From the NCBI GenBank assembly GCA_029378245.1, contig JARKIF010000034.1, positions 186,001 through 250,000 on the forward strand: DNA of 64,000 bases, written 5' to 3'. This stretch comes from Roridomyces roridus. Its lineage: Eukaryota > Basidiomycota > Agaricomycetes > Agaricales > Mycenaceae. The notes beneath the pieces are model-generated. The model was given only the letters and a program-made list of their open reading frames with translations. It ran no database searches and had not been told where the DNA came from. A program made the translations under genes and the position numbers. The stretch's first letter is position 1; the number at the start of each line of letters is the position of its first letter. Below are positions 44,804 through 57,736 of this stretch, piece after piece.

Positions 44804-44980
44804 ACTACTCTCTTCATGTACTACTACGCATCCTCTTGGATTGATTTGTCAGCGATAGTGGCCCATAGACGACATACGTATTGTTTTCGCGTCTTGCGCT
44901 GCTCCATCGCCTTTGTACATGTCCATTGACTCTTGATTCGCGCCGTCTATCGAATTAACCTCGTCCCGACCCTCACAACG

Positions 44981-47900
44981 ATGGAGAACAAAGAGACACA
45001 GGGTCCAGGACGAGTTGCCAAGTCTCGCCCCCTTCCAACTCCAGGGAACGTTCCTGCCCCGCGTCCCGATTCTCCCATGATTGTGGACGAGCCGACAGCC
45101 TCCACCAGCGCTGTCCAGAGACCGAATTCTCCAGTCACTCAGAGTTCATCCGCAGCTGGGTCGTCCACGTCCATTTCTGCATCCAACTTTTATGGCCCCA
45201 AGCCTTCCCTCCCCGCACGCCGCACGAATCTGGGCTCGAGCCACACGACAGTCTGGGGCGAAACCTGGAAGGCAGACCCGCTTCCATCCTACACGGACTC
45301 GATGTCGAGTGCAGGCTTCAGAGAGCCTGAGCTTGTACCAGACACCGACGACACGGATGGAATGCCTGAACTCATCGGCCCCGATCCCTACCCATGGCCC
45401 GGCTCTACAGAAGCTTGGGGTGGCGGCGGCGGTTGGGGCGGGGCGGCTGATGGCTGGGGCGTCCAGTCGTCGTGCAAAATCGACGGTCGCGATATGCAGG
45501 AAGAGGAAAACTGGTGGGATCCAGGACGCCAGCTCGACCGACCAGGGCCCGGAATATTGCCACCTCTGTTGGCGGACAACCTTCACGATCCGGGTCACAC
45601 TCTCTTCTCCGTATCCTTCACGCCTCCCGATATCAAGCCCAGTCCAAAGTCTGACGCGTCCGAGTCGTCCACCGCCTCTTCGGTGTCAGAACCACCATCC
45701 TTCGACGACGTTCGCGCGTCTGTTCCTCATCCAGACGCGTATTATTGCCCCAAGGACAACGGATGGGTCATACTGAGCTGGGGAGACGCCGACACGCCTC
45801 CTGCTCTCGCTCGGTCGTCACCGCACTGCCCACTACCAAGACCAATGGGGCGACAGTCCGAGAACTGCGTTGATGGCACAGTAAACGAGACACATCATTT
45901 CCACAAATACGAAAAGGCGGTGGACTCGCACCAACTGCCTGTTCCATTCCGATTTGATCAGTGGGATACGATAGAGACCGTCAAACACAGGCGACGAGTC
46001 GGCACCGTTCTTCCTGATGAGCTCAATCTCGACAAGATGGGCGTAGGGGAGGAGGACAAGATGGACATCGACGAGCCGGAGGGCCCTCTTCTGGATCTTT
46101 ACGTATGTTGCCAGTGCAACTTCTATCTTCTTCGCTCTCCCGTCATACCTGGGGTGATTCCCAAGCCTGCATGGGACGATCTATTGAAGGAGAAGAACGA
46201 GAATCCGCAGCCTGGGAAGACTCCGGCCAGGTCCACTGCATTGGCCATGGAAACCCTCTTAATGTGAGTGAATCAGCAAACCAATACTCCGAAAAAATAT
46301 CGACTAGGTCATTAGGGCAATCGAAAATTTACTTTGGAAGCGCGAGAATCGAATGCTTCGGGTAACCAGAAGTGGGTTTCAGAATAAAATTGGTTGGAGT
46401 CCCGCCGTGTACGAATGTTTTTCCTCTATCTTGACCGTGACTCAAGTATTGTGAGGCCAGACAGAAAGTGTTCCAGGCCCTCGGCTTCACAGACGACATG
46501 TTTGGTTCCGAAGCCGGGATGCGGCCTCCGTCGGTCGACGCCAGCACCCCGCAGGGAAAGCAGTATCGTGCAAAACTTCTCCGAGCTTGGGCGGAGATCG
46601 GTTCTTGGACATCAGAGTTCGAGCGGCTCAATCGTACGTCAGTGGAATTACATACGTTATTAGTTCTGATTTCCATTCAGCGGCTGTCATTGATCACGAA
46701 AACAAAGGATACAAGCTTTGGGTTCACCTCGACAATGCCAGGGAAAAGTACCAGCTCGCGATCGGCGCCCATCCGACACAAAGTCAGAACTTCTTTGGCT
46801 TTATTTTATCCTCAGAAATTGATTTCTGCTAGTTCCCCGTGCCGACCTAGACGGCGACAAGAGAGCGATGCTTGAAACGCGCGATGAGCAATGGCAAAGC
46901 TTGGGGATGACCCCAACCACGTACTCTCCTGGTAACTTGTTCCAAGGCTTCTACTGGCGGTTTCTCACTCCGTCTTCAAGACATGCTCGAGTTCGCCTAT
47001 TTGGCCCAGTGCCGATGTGATCCCCGTCGGACAGTGGACTACTTCTCCAATCTTCGTACCCTGGCGGATGCACTACAAAGTTCGGGTGAAGATTGTGTTC
47101 AATTCGTCCAACTTCTCGACAGGGAAGAGAGTCGTGGCCGATTCAGTCACGCAGACGCGGAGATGGCTGCCAGAAACCTTGGCTTTGGCGCCGACAATGT
47201 TCTCGCAGTGGATTATATCGACGTGACGGAGGACGAATTTATCGAGAATGCTTGGAAACACTCCCGCAAGAGGAACTATGAGAGCGGTAACAACTCCCAA
47301 AAGACAGCGGATGATGCACTGAAGATTATCGCCGCTTTGCGGGGGAGCCGTGCTCTGCACAAGATCTGGGATAACCGCAACAGTATGAACCCCGACCAGG
47401 CGTATAGTATGTTCCAAGTCTCAAAGGATGTGGACGAGGAGATGTTGATCACGGTCTTTGCGATACGGGCAAGTTGTTTTCTCACTGGTTCTGACGATCT
47501 TAAATACCTGCGATAGCTTGAAGAAGAGCCTTTGCGGATTGATCAGTGGCGAGAGGCGTTCAAAGTGATTGCCTTCTTCCGCGGCAGCGAGCGGTTGCAA
47601 AAGTTCTTGGAGATTGGCCACGATCGTATGTCGTCCTTCAGTCACCTTCGCGTTTTAATAATGTTGACCCGCAGCGGGGGTGATCGTCGAGCCAACACGA
47701 TTGGACCTTCCTCGTGGTCTGAATCAACTTGGAAACACTTGCTATGTGAGGATCTTCCGCTTGCCAAACATCAGTCACTGAATGGTTTTGTTGCAGCTTA
47801 ATTCACTGCTCCAGTATTTCTATACTATCAAAGAGCTGCGTGACGCGGTGCGACCGATGGACGGCATTGACAAGAAAACGATCGAGGACGACAGGCTAAC

Positions 47901-49624
47901 GGACGATGACCTTAAGCGGCACCGTGTCGGCGGGCGCCTGGTCACGCGACGGGAGATCGTTCGGTCAAAGAAATGTGCTTATCAAAAAATATCGTCCCTT
48001 TCTTTCTATTCTGATCTTTGATTGCCAGTCCTGAGTCGTCTTGCTAGTCTGTTCCACGAGCTGGAATACTGCGAATCTGCTGCCGTGACTCCACACCTGG
48101 AGCTGGCCAAATTGGCGCTGGTCACTTCCAAGGACGAAGAGGAGGACGAGGATCAGGGTGGTACCGACTCGTCCAATGATACCGATGCGACATTGGTTGA
48201 CGACGGGTCCAGCACGGATTACTTCCGAGCCGAGTCCAATGAATGTAGACAAGGAGCATTCTCCGGAAGCTAGTTCATCGAAGATTCCTGCCGTGGAATC
48301 AACGGTGGCCAAGAAACCGCCACCACTTCCGCCAAGGAAGGCCACGGAGGTTTCCAGTTCTACAATGATGTTTGGTCAGTGGCCGTCGACATATATTTTA
48401 TTTTTGGCTGACGGATACCGCAGGGAAGCAGCATGACGTCGCAGAGTGCATGGACAACTGCATGTTCCAAATTGAGACTGCGCTACTCAAGTTTGATGCC
48501 ATGGGCGGGTCCCAGGATGATAACAAGACCAGTGTTGTCAAACGGTGCGTCTTGCTCACACATACGAACGGTCGTGGACTGACAAAATCGGTAGACTGTT
48601 CTATGGCAAAATTAGACAACGACTTGCCTCGGATGATCCCAACTCCAAGTCCTCCGTTCATGAGAAGGAAGACTTGTTCTCCCACCTCCCCGTGAACGTT
48701 GTAGATGAAGGAGCGGATATCTACGATGGGCTCAGTGGATATTTTGACGATGTCGTCGAGTTTGAGGGCAAAAAGGCGCGAATGGAGGTCACCCTTTTGG
48801 AGACACCACCATTATTACAGATCCAGTTGCAGGTAAGCTGCCACCCTTCTCTCCAACTTGAATTATAACTCGTCTTTCCAGAGAGTCCAATTCAACCGTG
48901 ATACTCTGCAACCTTACAAGTCGCAAGCCTACGTCAAGTTTGGAGAGACAATCTATATGGATCGCTTCCTTGATAGTGCCGACCCTCAAAAGAAGGCACG
49001 AGGCAAGGAGATCCAAGCCGAACTCAACAAGTGCCGAGAACGTATCCGCACGCTGTTATCAGCCAAGGTAGGCAGCGATATCACTCTCTTCGATGCGACC
49101 CTGAACCGTTCACAGAACGGGCCATATACGACGAGGCTCAAGAACACCCTCACTTTCTTAACTGTACAAGCCAGCGACGACGAGGAACTTCTTGCGAGCC
49201 TTCGATCAGAGCAGGAACATATCAACCAACAGATTGATCTTCTTCGAGCCCGTGTGGATGAGCTGAAGGATCTATTGGAAAATCTTTGGCGAGACTGCAC
49301 TGACGCTCCGTACGAATTGACGTCGGTCTTCATCCACCGGGGTTCATCGCCATCTTGGGGCCATTATTTCTTCTACTCACGACATCTTCCCGGCTCGCCC
49401 GATTCTTGGTTTAAATACAATGACTCGGATGTTACTGTCATTGACAAGAGCGAGGTTTTGGCGGACACGACGGGTTCTACCGCCAATCCGTATTTGGTGA
49501 GTGGAGTTGCTTGCCAACTCGCGGCCTCACTAATCTGCCAAACTAGCTTGTCTTTGCACGAAAAGGATCGGAAGTGGTGGACACCGTCAATCGTTTTGAC
49601 ATGACAAATCTAACAGCATTTTGA
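44981..49624 (+). CDS. UBP2: Ubiquitin carboxyl-terminal hydrolase, Ubp2-like
   Basis: Deubiquitinating enzyme of the USP family, Ubp2 type (large, with a long N-terminal region before the catalytic box). ATG at 44981 (MENKETQGPGRVAKSRPLPT). The first exon is disordered and acidic; then come conserved Ubp2-type segments (KVFQALGFTDDMFGSEAGMR, YLAQCRCDPRRTVDYFSNLR, VQLLDREESRG). The Cys box is LNQLGNTCYLNSLLQYFYTI near 47790. A disordered insert follows (SKDEEEDEDQGG, PPPLPPRK), then KQHDVAECMDNCMFQIETAL and the His box HRGSSPSWGHYFFYSRHLPG. The last exon ends DTVNRFDMTNLTAF with a TGA at 49622-49624. About 15 exons and over 1200 residues. Catalytic Cys and His are present. Yeast Ubp2 trims K63 chains and works with Rsp5. 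Confidence 0.9.
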
Positions 49625-49705
49625 ATATTGTACAGACTCTTTCATTGTATTCACCACCTGCGCATTATTTATCTGTCTGCTGTGAAGAGCGAATGAGGCA
49701 TACCC

Positions 49706-50002
49706 TTAGGGCTCTTTGGGTTCTTCTGTTGTCTCGTTCTTGTCCTCCTGCGTCTCCAGGGTCTCGAGGAGGGTGTTTAGATTCCCCAGCAACGCATCGA
49801 GCTTGTCCTCGACCCCTGTGGCTATACCGTCTGCTTTCTCCAATCTAGCAAAGAGTTCGGCGACGGTGGCCTCTTCGGCATCATCGAGAGTGTCCCGAGA
49901 TAACAATTCGTCCAGTTGAGCGACATCGGCTTCGATAGTGGCAATCTGCTCGTATTCGGGTTTCGTATCTTTCTTGGGGGCGTCTGTGCCGTTGGAGGAC
50001 AT
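49706..50002 (-). CDS. Small acidic coiled-coil protein, unknown function
   Basis: Intronless 98-codon gene, ATG at 50002 (MSSNGTDAPKKDTKPEYEQI), stop at 49706-49708. The sequence is strongly acidic and helical (EADVAQLDELLSRDTLDDAE, VEDKLDALLGNLNTLLETLE) with leucine heptads, so a coiled coil of about 60 residues is likely. I do not recognise the family; the position between housekeeping genes and a clean frame support a real gene. It converges with UBP2 (81 bases between stops) and diverges from the THO subunit gene, with only 42 bases between start codons. Confidence 0.72.
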   Translation of the reverse strand: MSSNGTDAPKKDTKPEYEQIATIEADVAQLDELLSRDTLDDAEEATVAELFARLEKADGIATGVEDKLDALLGNLNTLLETLETQEDKNETTEEPKEP

Positions 50003-50044
50003 GAGTGCAAGTCAAGTCCAAATGGGGCTGATCAATCAATTCGA

Positions 50045-52356
50045 ATGGCGTCTGCTCTCAAACCGCGTCTCGCCGCGCTGCTCGAATCTCTCCCTCCCAC
50101 ACCCCCTCAATCGAAACTCGACGAATTGGTCAAGAAGACAGTATCCGAGTCCTCTGATTCTTCTTCTCCGGAGAACCGCAAGAGCCAGTGGGAGTTTCTG
50201 CTCAAGAACCAAGTATTCGACCTTGCTGTGCGTGACGCGCGCTTTCGGTTATGAAGACTGAACAAACGTGAAACGCAGTGTACGGAAGGGAGGGCTCTCA
50301 AGGCCGATAGCAGCTTGTATTACAGCCAACTACGGGACCTGCTAGATGTCGTACTAGCATTCACCGAACAAGGTGCGTCGTCGCGTCTGTTTTTTTCCGT
50401 GCCACTTGGACTGACACAGTATGATAGAGGCGTGCGAGCAAACTCTTCCGTTCCTCGTCTTGCAGGACCTCCTCGAGACCCAGACTATCGCCTCGTGCTC
50501 ACATATATTCTCTTGGATTGAAGAGCGCGCTTCACGGCTAACGGAGGGACTTGTGCCGGAGAAGGGGAAAGCGCTCATTCTGTTGCGCACTCTCAATGAT
50601 CTGCTGCGACGTCTCTCCAAAATGGGGTCTACCACGATATTTTGTGGTCGAATATTGACATTCCTGAGTGGAGTCTTTCCGCTATGCGAGCGCAGTGGTG
50701 TTAACCTCCGTGGCGAGTATGGCCCCACTTGGGAAGGTGTCAAGGCGCCGGTCGAGAATGCACAGGACGTGGCCATGGAGGAGGAGGAGGAGAAGGACAA
50801 GATGCAAGTCGACGAGGAGCCGAAAAAGGCTGAGCCAGAGGACACCAAAGCTGGTAGGTCTTTCAAGATATCAACGAACGAACAAGTTCTCAGCCTTGAT
50901 AGACTTTTACAACACCTTCTGGTCTCTCCAACTACCGTTCTCAAAACCTCCGCTCTTCGCCGTGCCAAATACAGTTCGACGAGTTCAAAGACTGTGTGAA
51001 CAAGGTCATTCCCGTTATCAAGGAGGCCACTGCTAAAGAACGCGCCATGATGGGAAGCCGCGCGGTCGGAGCAGTGTCGCTGAAAAGAAAACGGGAACCA
51101 GACGCTGAGGAAAATAGCAGTGTGACGGAGTACTTTTTCGCCAAGTTCCTCACAAGCCCCGATCTGCTTGACCTCGAAGTATGTGCTCTCCATTGGTGTT
51201 GGACTCTCTCGTTAATGATTACCTTTAGATTGCGGACACACATTTCCGGCGTCAATTCCTGTTCCAGCTAGCCATCCTCCTCACACATCTCCAAACATTC
51301 ACAAAAGCCGCCAAAAGTTCATGGGCTAGTTCTCGTAATCGCTCCCTTCAGATGGATTTCACGCTTGAGCCGCCACAGGCCGAGTGGGTCCAGGAGACGT
51401 ATAACAAAGTGATGGATGAACTAAAGCAAACGACGCCCAACGGCCGAACTTTTGCCGATACAGTCGCCGCCATTCTTGAACGAGAGAAAAACTGGGTCAA
51501 GTGGAAGAATGAACTGTGTCCAACATTCGACAAGGCGCCGTGGTCTGCCGAGATTGATGGCCAAAAGGTCGACTTGGAGGGAGCGACTCGGGATGTGCGT
51601 CGAAAGATGCGTGAACCGAGCGAAGAGTGGCCTTGGAGGTTGGGCACCGAACCTCTGACGGAGATTTGGGACATGGGTTATCGAGATCTCACGGATTTAC
51701 AGAGACCTTTCCAGTGGGTGGATTGTTTCACTATTCGATTTCAAACTGAGATATTTTACAGCGCTGGGGATGTCAAGGACTTTGTCAAGAGGGTCAAGCA
51801 GATCGATGGGAGGATTGCGTTGCGGCAAAAGAAGCTTGCAGTTGTTGCCGAAGCAAAGGCAGCAGCTCAGGCTGCAGTCAAGGCCGAACCCCCAGAAGTG
51901 GTTATGGAGTCTGGGGAGACGCCCTCGTCGGAAGACACATCGTCGCCATTACATCCTTCTCTGCCAGCAAAACCGGGCGCTGCTGAGGCGGTTCCTATTC
52001 CGGTTGTAGCACCTGCACCATCATCAGATGACCAAATCATCATGCTGGAAGAGGTACGGCCATCACGATTTTCCATGTGTTATTTCCTGAAAGGGACACA
52101 GGCCAAACAACGACTGGCATGGCTCGCGCTCCGAACGGCCCGGGACCAGCATCTGCAACATTTCGGTAAGATCGGGACTGGAGACATTGAGTTACTGGCC
52201 AAGGAGATCGAGATCGAGGCAGAGAAGCGGGTTCAGGACGAGCTGGCGGCAGGGGAAGAGGTTGGATCGGCGAGTCCAGCGTCGATGACGGTTTCATCGA
52301 AAGTGCTTGTTGCCTTCGGACAGCATCGCCGCGGAAGGGGATGTCAAGATGGATGA
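50045..52356 (+). CDS. HPR1: THO complex subunit 1 (Hpr1)
   Basis: Component of the THO complex, which couples transcription with mRNA export in the nucleus. ATG at 50045 ([20 protein letters not shown]). Conserved THOC1 segments include [18 protein letters not shown], the exon around [20 protein letters not shown] then [91 protein letters not shown] and [20 protein letters not shown]. The middle has an acidic insert ([18 protein letters not shown]). The C-terminal part is helical and charged, with a TGA at 52354-52356. About eight to ten exons and 650 residues, normal for fungi. Confidence 0.9.
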
Positions 52357-52423
52357 TCGATAGCCCCACGTTTGTTATAAAATACCCCTCAAGAAATTGT
52401 GAACACCATTTGCCATCTTCCCT

Positions 52424-53783
52424 ATGTCTGATTCTCCCCTTCCGGTATGCTTTTCGCGTCCTCGCCGTCCGCGCCGTTAATCCGTAACAGAGAGTGCTCG
52501 TCACTGGCGGCGCAGGCTACATCGGTACACCGCGTTCCGCTTTTCTATTTCGGCTCTCATCTTGACACCTACCAGGCTCGCACGTAATCTACACCCTGCA
52601 AAAGACTCGTCGCTACAAGATCGTGTCGCTCGACAACAGCCACAACTCTACGCCCAAGTCTCTCGAGCGGGTCTCTGCCTTGTCCAGGAGCGAGCTTCCC
52701 GCGGATGCATCGGAGCGAGACATTGACACCACCGTCATCGAAAACCATGCTTGCGATCTCACAAAGCGGGACGAGATTCGGGCTGTCTTTGAAAAGTACG
52801 GCAAGGGTGGTATCTGGGGTGTTGTCCACATCGCGGTGCGTGTAGCTCTACGACGAATGTCTCAGTGTCCTGATTCACTTCTCCTAGGCGTACAAAGCTG
52901 TTGGGGAGTCGGTCGAGATTCCGCTCACGTACTATGAGAACAACGTTGCCGCGACGCTGTACTTGCTGCAGGTCATGAACGAGTACGACTGTCATCGAGT
53001 GGTCTACTCGTCCTCGGCCACTGTCTATGGTATTCCGCCTACGATTCCCATCCCGGAGACGACGCGGCTCAAGGCGGATAGTCCCTACGGCAAGACCAAG
53101 GTCGTATGCGAGACCATGCTCGACGATCTGTGTCATTCGGACTCGAAATGGTCGGCCATCTCTCTGAGATATTTCAACCCCGCTGGTGCCCACCCGTCCG
53201 GTATGATTGGTGAAGATCCCAAGGGACGCCCTGGTAACTTGCTGCCTCTGCTCTCCGCCATGGCCGTCGGCCGTGTCGATGCCTCAACCTTGACCGTCTT
53301 TGGCAACGACTATCCCACTCCGTGCGTCATCTTTTCTTTCCCCTGTCTTGTAATCTGAAGATTGTACCCAGTGATGGCACTTGTGTACGAGACTACCTCC
53401 ACATCCTTGACCTCGCCGCAGGCCACCTACTCGCGCTAGAATCCCTTACTTCCGACACGATCTTTGACCCTGACGCCCGATACAAAGCATACAACCTTGG
53501 CCAGGGCCGAGGGATCAGCGTTCTGGAAATCATCGAGGCCATGCGCAAAGCGACCGGGTTTGATTTCAAGTACGAGATTATCGGTCGGCGGTGGGTCTTT
53601 TTTGTCGATTCTCTTGCTTCACAATACTCATTACGCTTCAGCCGTGGCGATGTGCCCGACCTCACTGCGGACCCTGCATTGGCTGAGAAGGAGCTCGGGT
53701 TCAAGGCGAATCAGGACCTTGCTGTCATGTGCCGCGATCTGTGGAACTTCCAGTCCAAGAATCCCAACGGGTACGACAACTAG
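52424..53783 (+). CDS. UDP-glucose 4-epimerase, first tandem copy
   Basis: Interconverts UDP-glucose and UDP-galactose (Leloir pathway and cell-wall precursors). A tiny first exon, ATG at 52424 (MSDSPLP), joins to [12 protein letters not shown] (NAD-binding GxxGxxG). Then come [33 protein letters not shown] (the AAYKAVGES region split by an intron), [11 protein letters not shown] (catalytic Ser), DSPYGKTK (Tyr and Lys of the YxxxK motif), [33 protein letters not shown] and [20 protein letters not shown]. Stop TAG at 53781-53783. About six exons and 370 residues. The full SDR triad is present. Yeast Gal10 has an extra mutarotase domain; this protein lacks it. It is followed in tandem by a close paralog. 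Confidence 0.92.
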
Positions 53784-54088
53784 AGTCGCTAGAAATAATA
53801 CGTTGTCACCGGTCTCCATTGGTTGGATTGAATTTTGTATCCTTAATCGAATAAATTTTATTCTGGGCTTCGGCGTGTACCAGTCTTTTGATCCGAAGCA
53901 ACCTTTCAACAATTGCCACATTGAGCACGCGTCGCTCACATCTTTGCAGTCCGTCGAACACCCAGAAAAATGCACTCGGCACGTATATCGGGGTCAGGAG
54001 AACGGTCCTGGTACCTGTCAAAAGCGGAAGCTTAAGGTGATCGAGGCGGCTGCCCGCTCCTATGTCCAAAGCCCCTTGCTCCTTCACC
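53784..54088. other. Spacer between the two epimerase genes
   Basis: 305 bases with no gene seen. It contains the 3' flank of the first copy and the promoter of the second. Confidence 0.6.
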
Positions 54089-55494
<1,406 letters not shown>

Positions 55495-55577
55495 AGTGGA
55501 GACTTAAAGTTAGAGAGAGGAGACGGATCCAATTTTTTTAATCGTTATGTACATCGAGGGTTTAGGTGGATTTGTAT

Positions 55578-56222
55578 TCAATGGATCTGTATTTCTAGAG
55601 ACTCGCGCCCACACCAAAGAAAATTAACATCTTCGTTTCCCGACTCTACCGATGCCGGATCGGAGTTAAACGACCGCCTTCGTTTGTGCTCGATCGTCTC
55701 CACATCAGCGTCCTCAAACTTCGCGACAAAATCGGCGTCATCCTTGTACTCCGCCTTGTACCTGTCCAAATCTTCCCCATCGTTGTAGAAATAATACTTG
55801 CCCCCTGCAGTGAACATGAACCAATCACCGGCCTCATGTGGGAGGAACAGGACGGGCCTGACAGGCCCCTCGATAACGCCAAACTGTTCCGCCAGAGTGC
55901 CCTCAATGCGTGTATTCCATTGACGTTGGAATGGCTCCTTTCGGAGGTCTGGAGAGGCGAAGAGGAGGAGCCCGCCCCAGTTAGCCCAGTCTGTACTCCA
56001 TATCCCGAGATCTTTCTTTGTCTTGAACCAGTGCTTGTAGAGATACGACCACTTGGCGAATGGCGGACGCAACGGCGCGGAAGGCCGTGTGGTCTCAAGA
56101 CGCGGAGGAGGAGGGCGAATAGGACGAGTACGCGTCGGTTTTGTCTTGATCCACGTATTAAGGAAACCCTGCTGGAGATATAGGTTATACTGGACTTGAG
56201 AAAAGGGATAGCTCCTCACCAC
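55578..56222 (-). CDS. Orphan family member 1 (unknown function)
   Basis: Single long frame ending at 55578. The core reads FAKWSYLYKHWFKTKKDLGI, WSTDWANWGGLLLFASPDL, QRQWNTRIEGTLAEQFGVIE, GPVRPVLFLPHEAGDWFMFT and AGGKYYFYNDGEDLDRYKAE, then a helical tail. I do not recognise the family. Two relatives lie at 56527-57130 and 63433-63981, so the core (about 130 residues, rich in W, F and Y) is conserved. The open frame begins with gtg gtg where copy 3 has an ATG in the equivalent place, so the true start is uncertain; an ATG in another frame 30-40 bases upstream (atgtttctgctgcgttcc) is conserved in all three copies and may be a first exon. Confidence 0.6.
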   Translation of the reverse strand: MVRSYPFSQVQYNLYLQQGFLNTWIKTKPTRTRPIRPPPPRLETTRPSAPLRPPFAKWSYLYKHWFKTKKDLGIWSTDWANWGGLLLFASPDLRKEPFQRQWNTRIEGTLAEQFGVIEGPVRPVLFLPHEAGDWFMFTAGGKYYFYNDGEDLDRYKAEYKDDADFVAKFEDADVETIEHKRRRSFNSDPASVESGNEDVNFLWCGRESLEIQIH

Positions 56223-56274
56223 CGTTGTGAGATACTAGTGGAACGCAGCAGAAACATTCAGGAGGCCTGTAACA

Positions 56275-56435
56275 ATCACCAATCAATTTCAATTTCTTGT
56301 AGTTGTCGACCGCTAAGAGGACGGAGTGCGTTGTGGCTGGATTTTGGTCGAAGGAAGAGTCATTGACATGCAGAGAAATGCTTCATGTGCTTGGACTTGC
56401 TCAGGACCGAGTTCAGCGAGAGCCACCTGCTTGAT
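56275..56435 (-). repeat. Conserved upstream block of the orphan family (also 57194-57336; partly 63351-63376)
   Basis: Copies 1 and 2 share cttgctca(g/c)gaccgagttcag-agcgagagccacctgcttga at 56396-56435 and 57296-57336. All three share caagaaattgaaattgattggtg just upstream of the gene (56275-56300, 57194-57217, 63351-63376). The block is not obviously coding and may be a promoter or 5' leader kept by duplication. Confidence 0.65.
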
Positions 56436-56526
56436 GGTATGAGACAAGTAGGATGTGCCTGAGCTGTATCTGTCTCGAGGCCGATAATAGTTTGAATGTG
56501 GATGAGGTTGGGATGAGGTTCAAAAG

Positions 56527-57130
56527 CTACAGAAACAACCGACGACCGTTCTCTTCCGTCATGATCAGTTCGTCCCTCGGCAGGATCTTCTCCAAATTAG
56601 CACCCATGCTCTTCACCTCCTCCTTATACCTCGCGACGAAATCGGCCTCGTCCTTGTACTCCCACCTATACCGCTTCAAATATTCCCCGTCATTGTAGTA
56701 ATAATACTTCCCTCCAACAGTGAACATGAACCAGTCGCCGGCTCCATGTGGGAGGAAGAAGATGGGCCTGACAGGTCCTTCGATAATGTCATAATTCCGC
56801 CAGGATGCCCTCGAAGCGCGTATTCCACTGGTGTTGAAATTCCGGGTATCGGGCATCCGGAGAGGCAAAGAGGGAGATGCTGCGCCACTGAGCCCAGTCC
56901 GTACTCCATATCCCGAGATCTTTCTTTGTCGTGAACCAGTCCTTGTAGATGGACGACCGATCAAATGACGGACGCAACAGCGCGGAAGGTCGTGCGGTCT
57001 GCTCGGCACGCAGAGCAGGACGACTCGGACGAGTAATCCGCCTCGGTTTTGTCTTGATTCTATGTGTTAAGGAAATCCTGTCGATGATATGGTTGATCTG
57101 GACTTGGGGAAAGGGATGGCTCCTCACCAC
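56527..57130 (-). pseudogene. Orphan family member 2, frameshifted
   Basis: Homologous to member 1 over its whole length, but the two halves lie in different frames. The upstream half reads SSIYKDWFTTKKDLGIWSTD, WAQWRSISLFASPD and HQWNTRFEGILAE; the downstream half YDIIEGPVRPIFFLPHGAGD, WFMFTVGGKYYYYNDGEYLK, and ends at 56527. The frame changes at about 56795, inside a segment continuous in members 1 and 3, and no splice sites explain it. As in member 1 the position of the expected ATG reads gtg. Confidence 0.65.
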
Positions 57131-57736
57131 CGTTGTGGGACACTAGTCCTAGTGGAACGAAGCTGAAACATTTGAAGACATGCATGTATCGACCACCAAT
57201 CAATTTCAATTTCTTGCCGACCGTTCCGTTAACAGGAGATGGAGCCGAACGAAAGAGTTACTGCCACGCAGAGAAATGTGTTATATTGGGGCTTGGACTT
57301 GCTCACGACCGAGTTCAGCGAGAGCCACCTGCTTGAGCTATGATTGAACAAGTCGGATACTTATCCCTCGGAGTCTGAGACTCTGCGGAACCGCAGCTGT
57401 CTCGAGGCCTAGATAATAGATTGCTGGGAGGGGACAGAGTGGTGACGAATCAAGTGACAAGTCAAGAGGTACTGTGCCTATCTGCGCCGCGGCGGATGCT
57501 TACGGGGCGAAAGAGGCAATTGATGTCGACTTGATCGCGATATCGGCCGCTTCTGCCGTTTCCCTGCCGTTCAGCGCCATAGCCATCGCTGGCAAAATTC
57601 GGCAATCAGTTTGACGACACGCCGAAGCGCTCGGCAAATCCGGCCTCGACCATCCTCGACAGTAGCGAACGATTTTCAGCAGGATGTAGATACAGTAAAT
57701 ACATATTCAACACCAAACGTCGACGAACAGCTTCAC
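57131..57736. other. Intergenic, no supported gene
   Basis: Contains the upstream block of orphan member 2 (57194-57336) and otherwise no coding signal I trust. Confidence 0.5.

Noticed and set aside
44401..44817. 138-codon minus-strand frame
   Set aside because: Antisense to the tyrosine phosphatase catalytic exon.
50354..51193. 279-codon minus-strand frame
   Set aside because: It lies wholly opposite conserved THO subunit 1 exons; the plus-strand translation matches a known family and this one does not.
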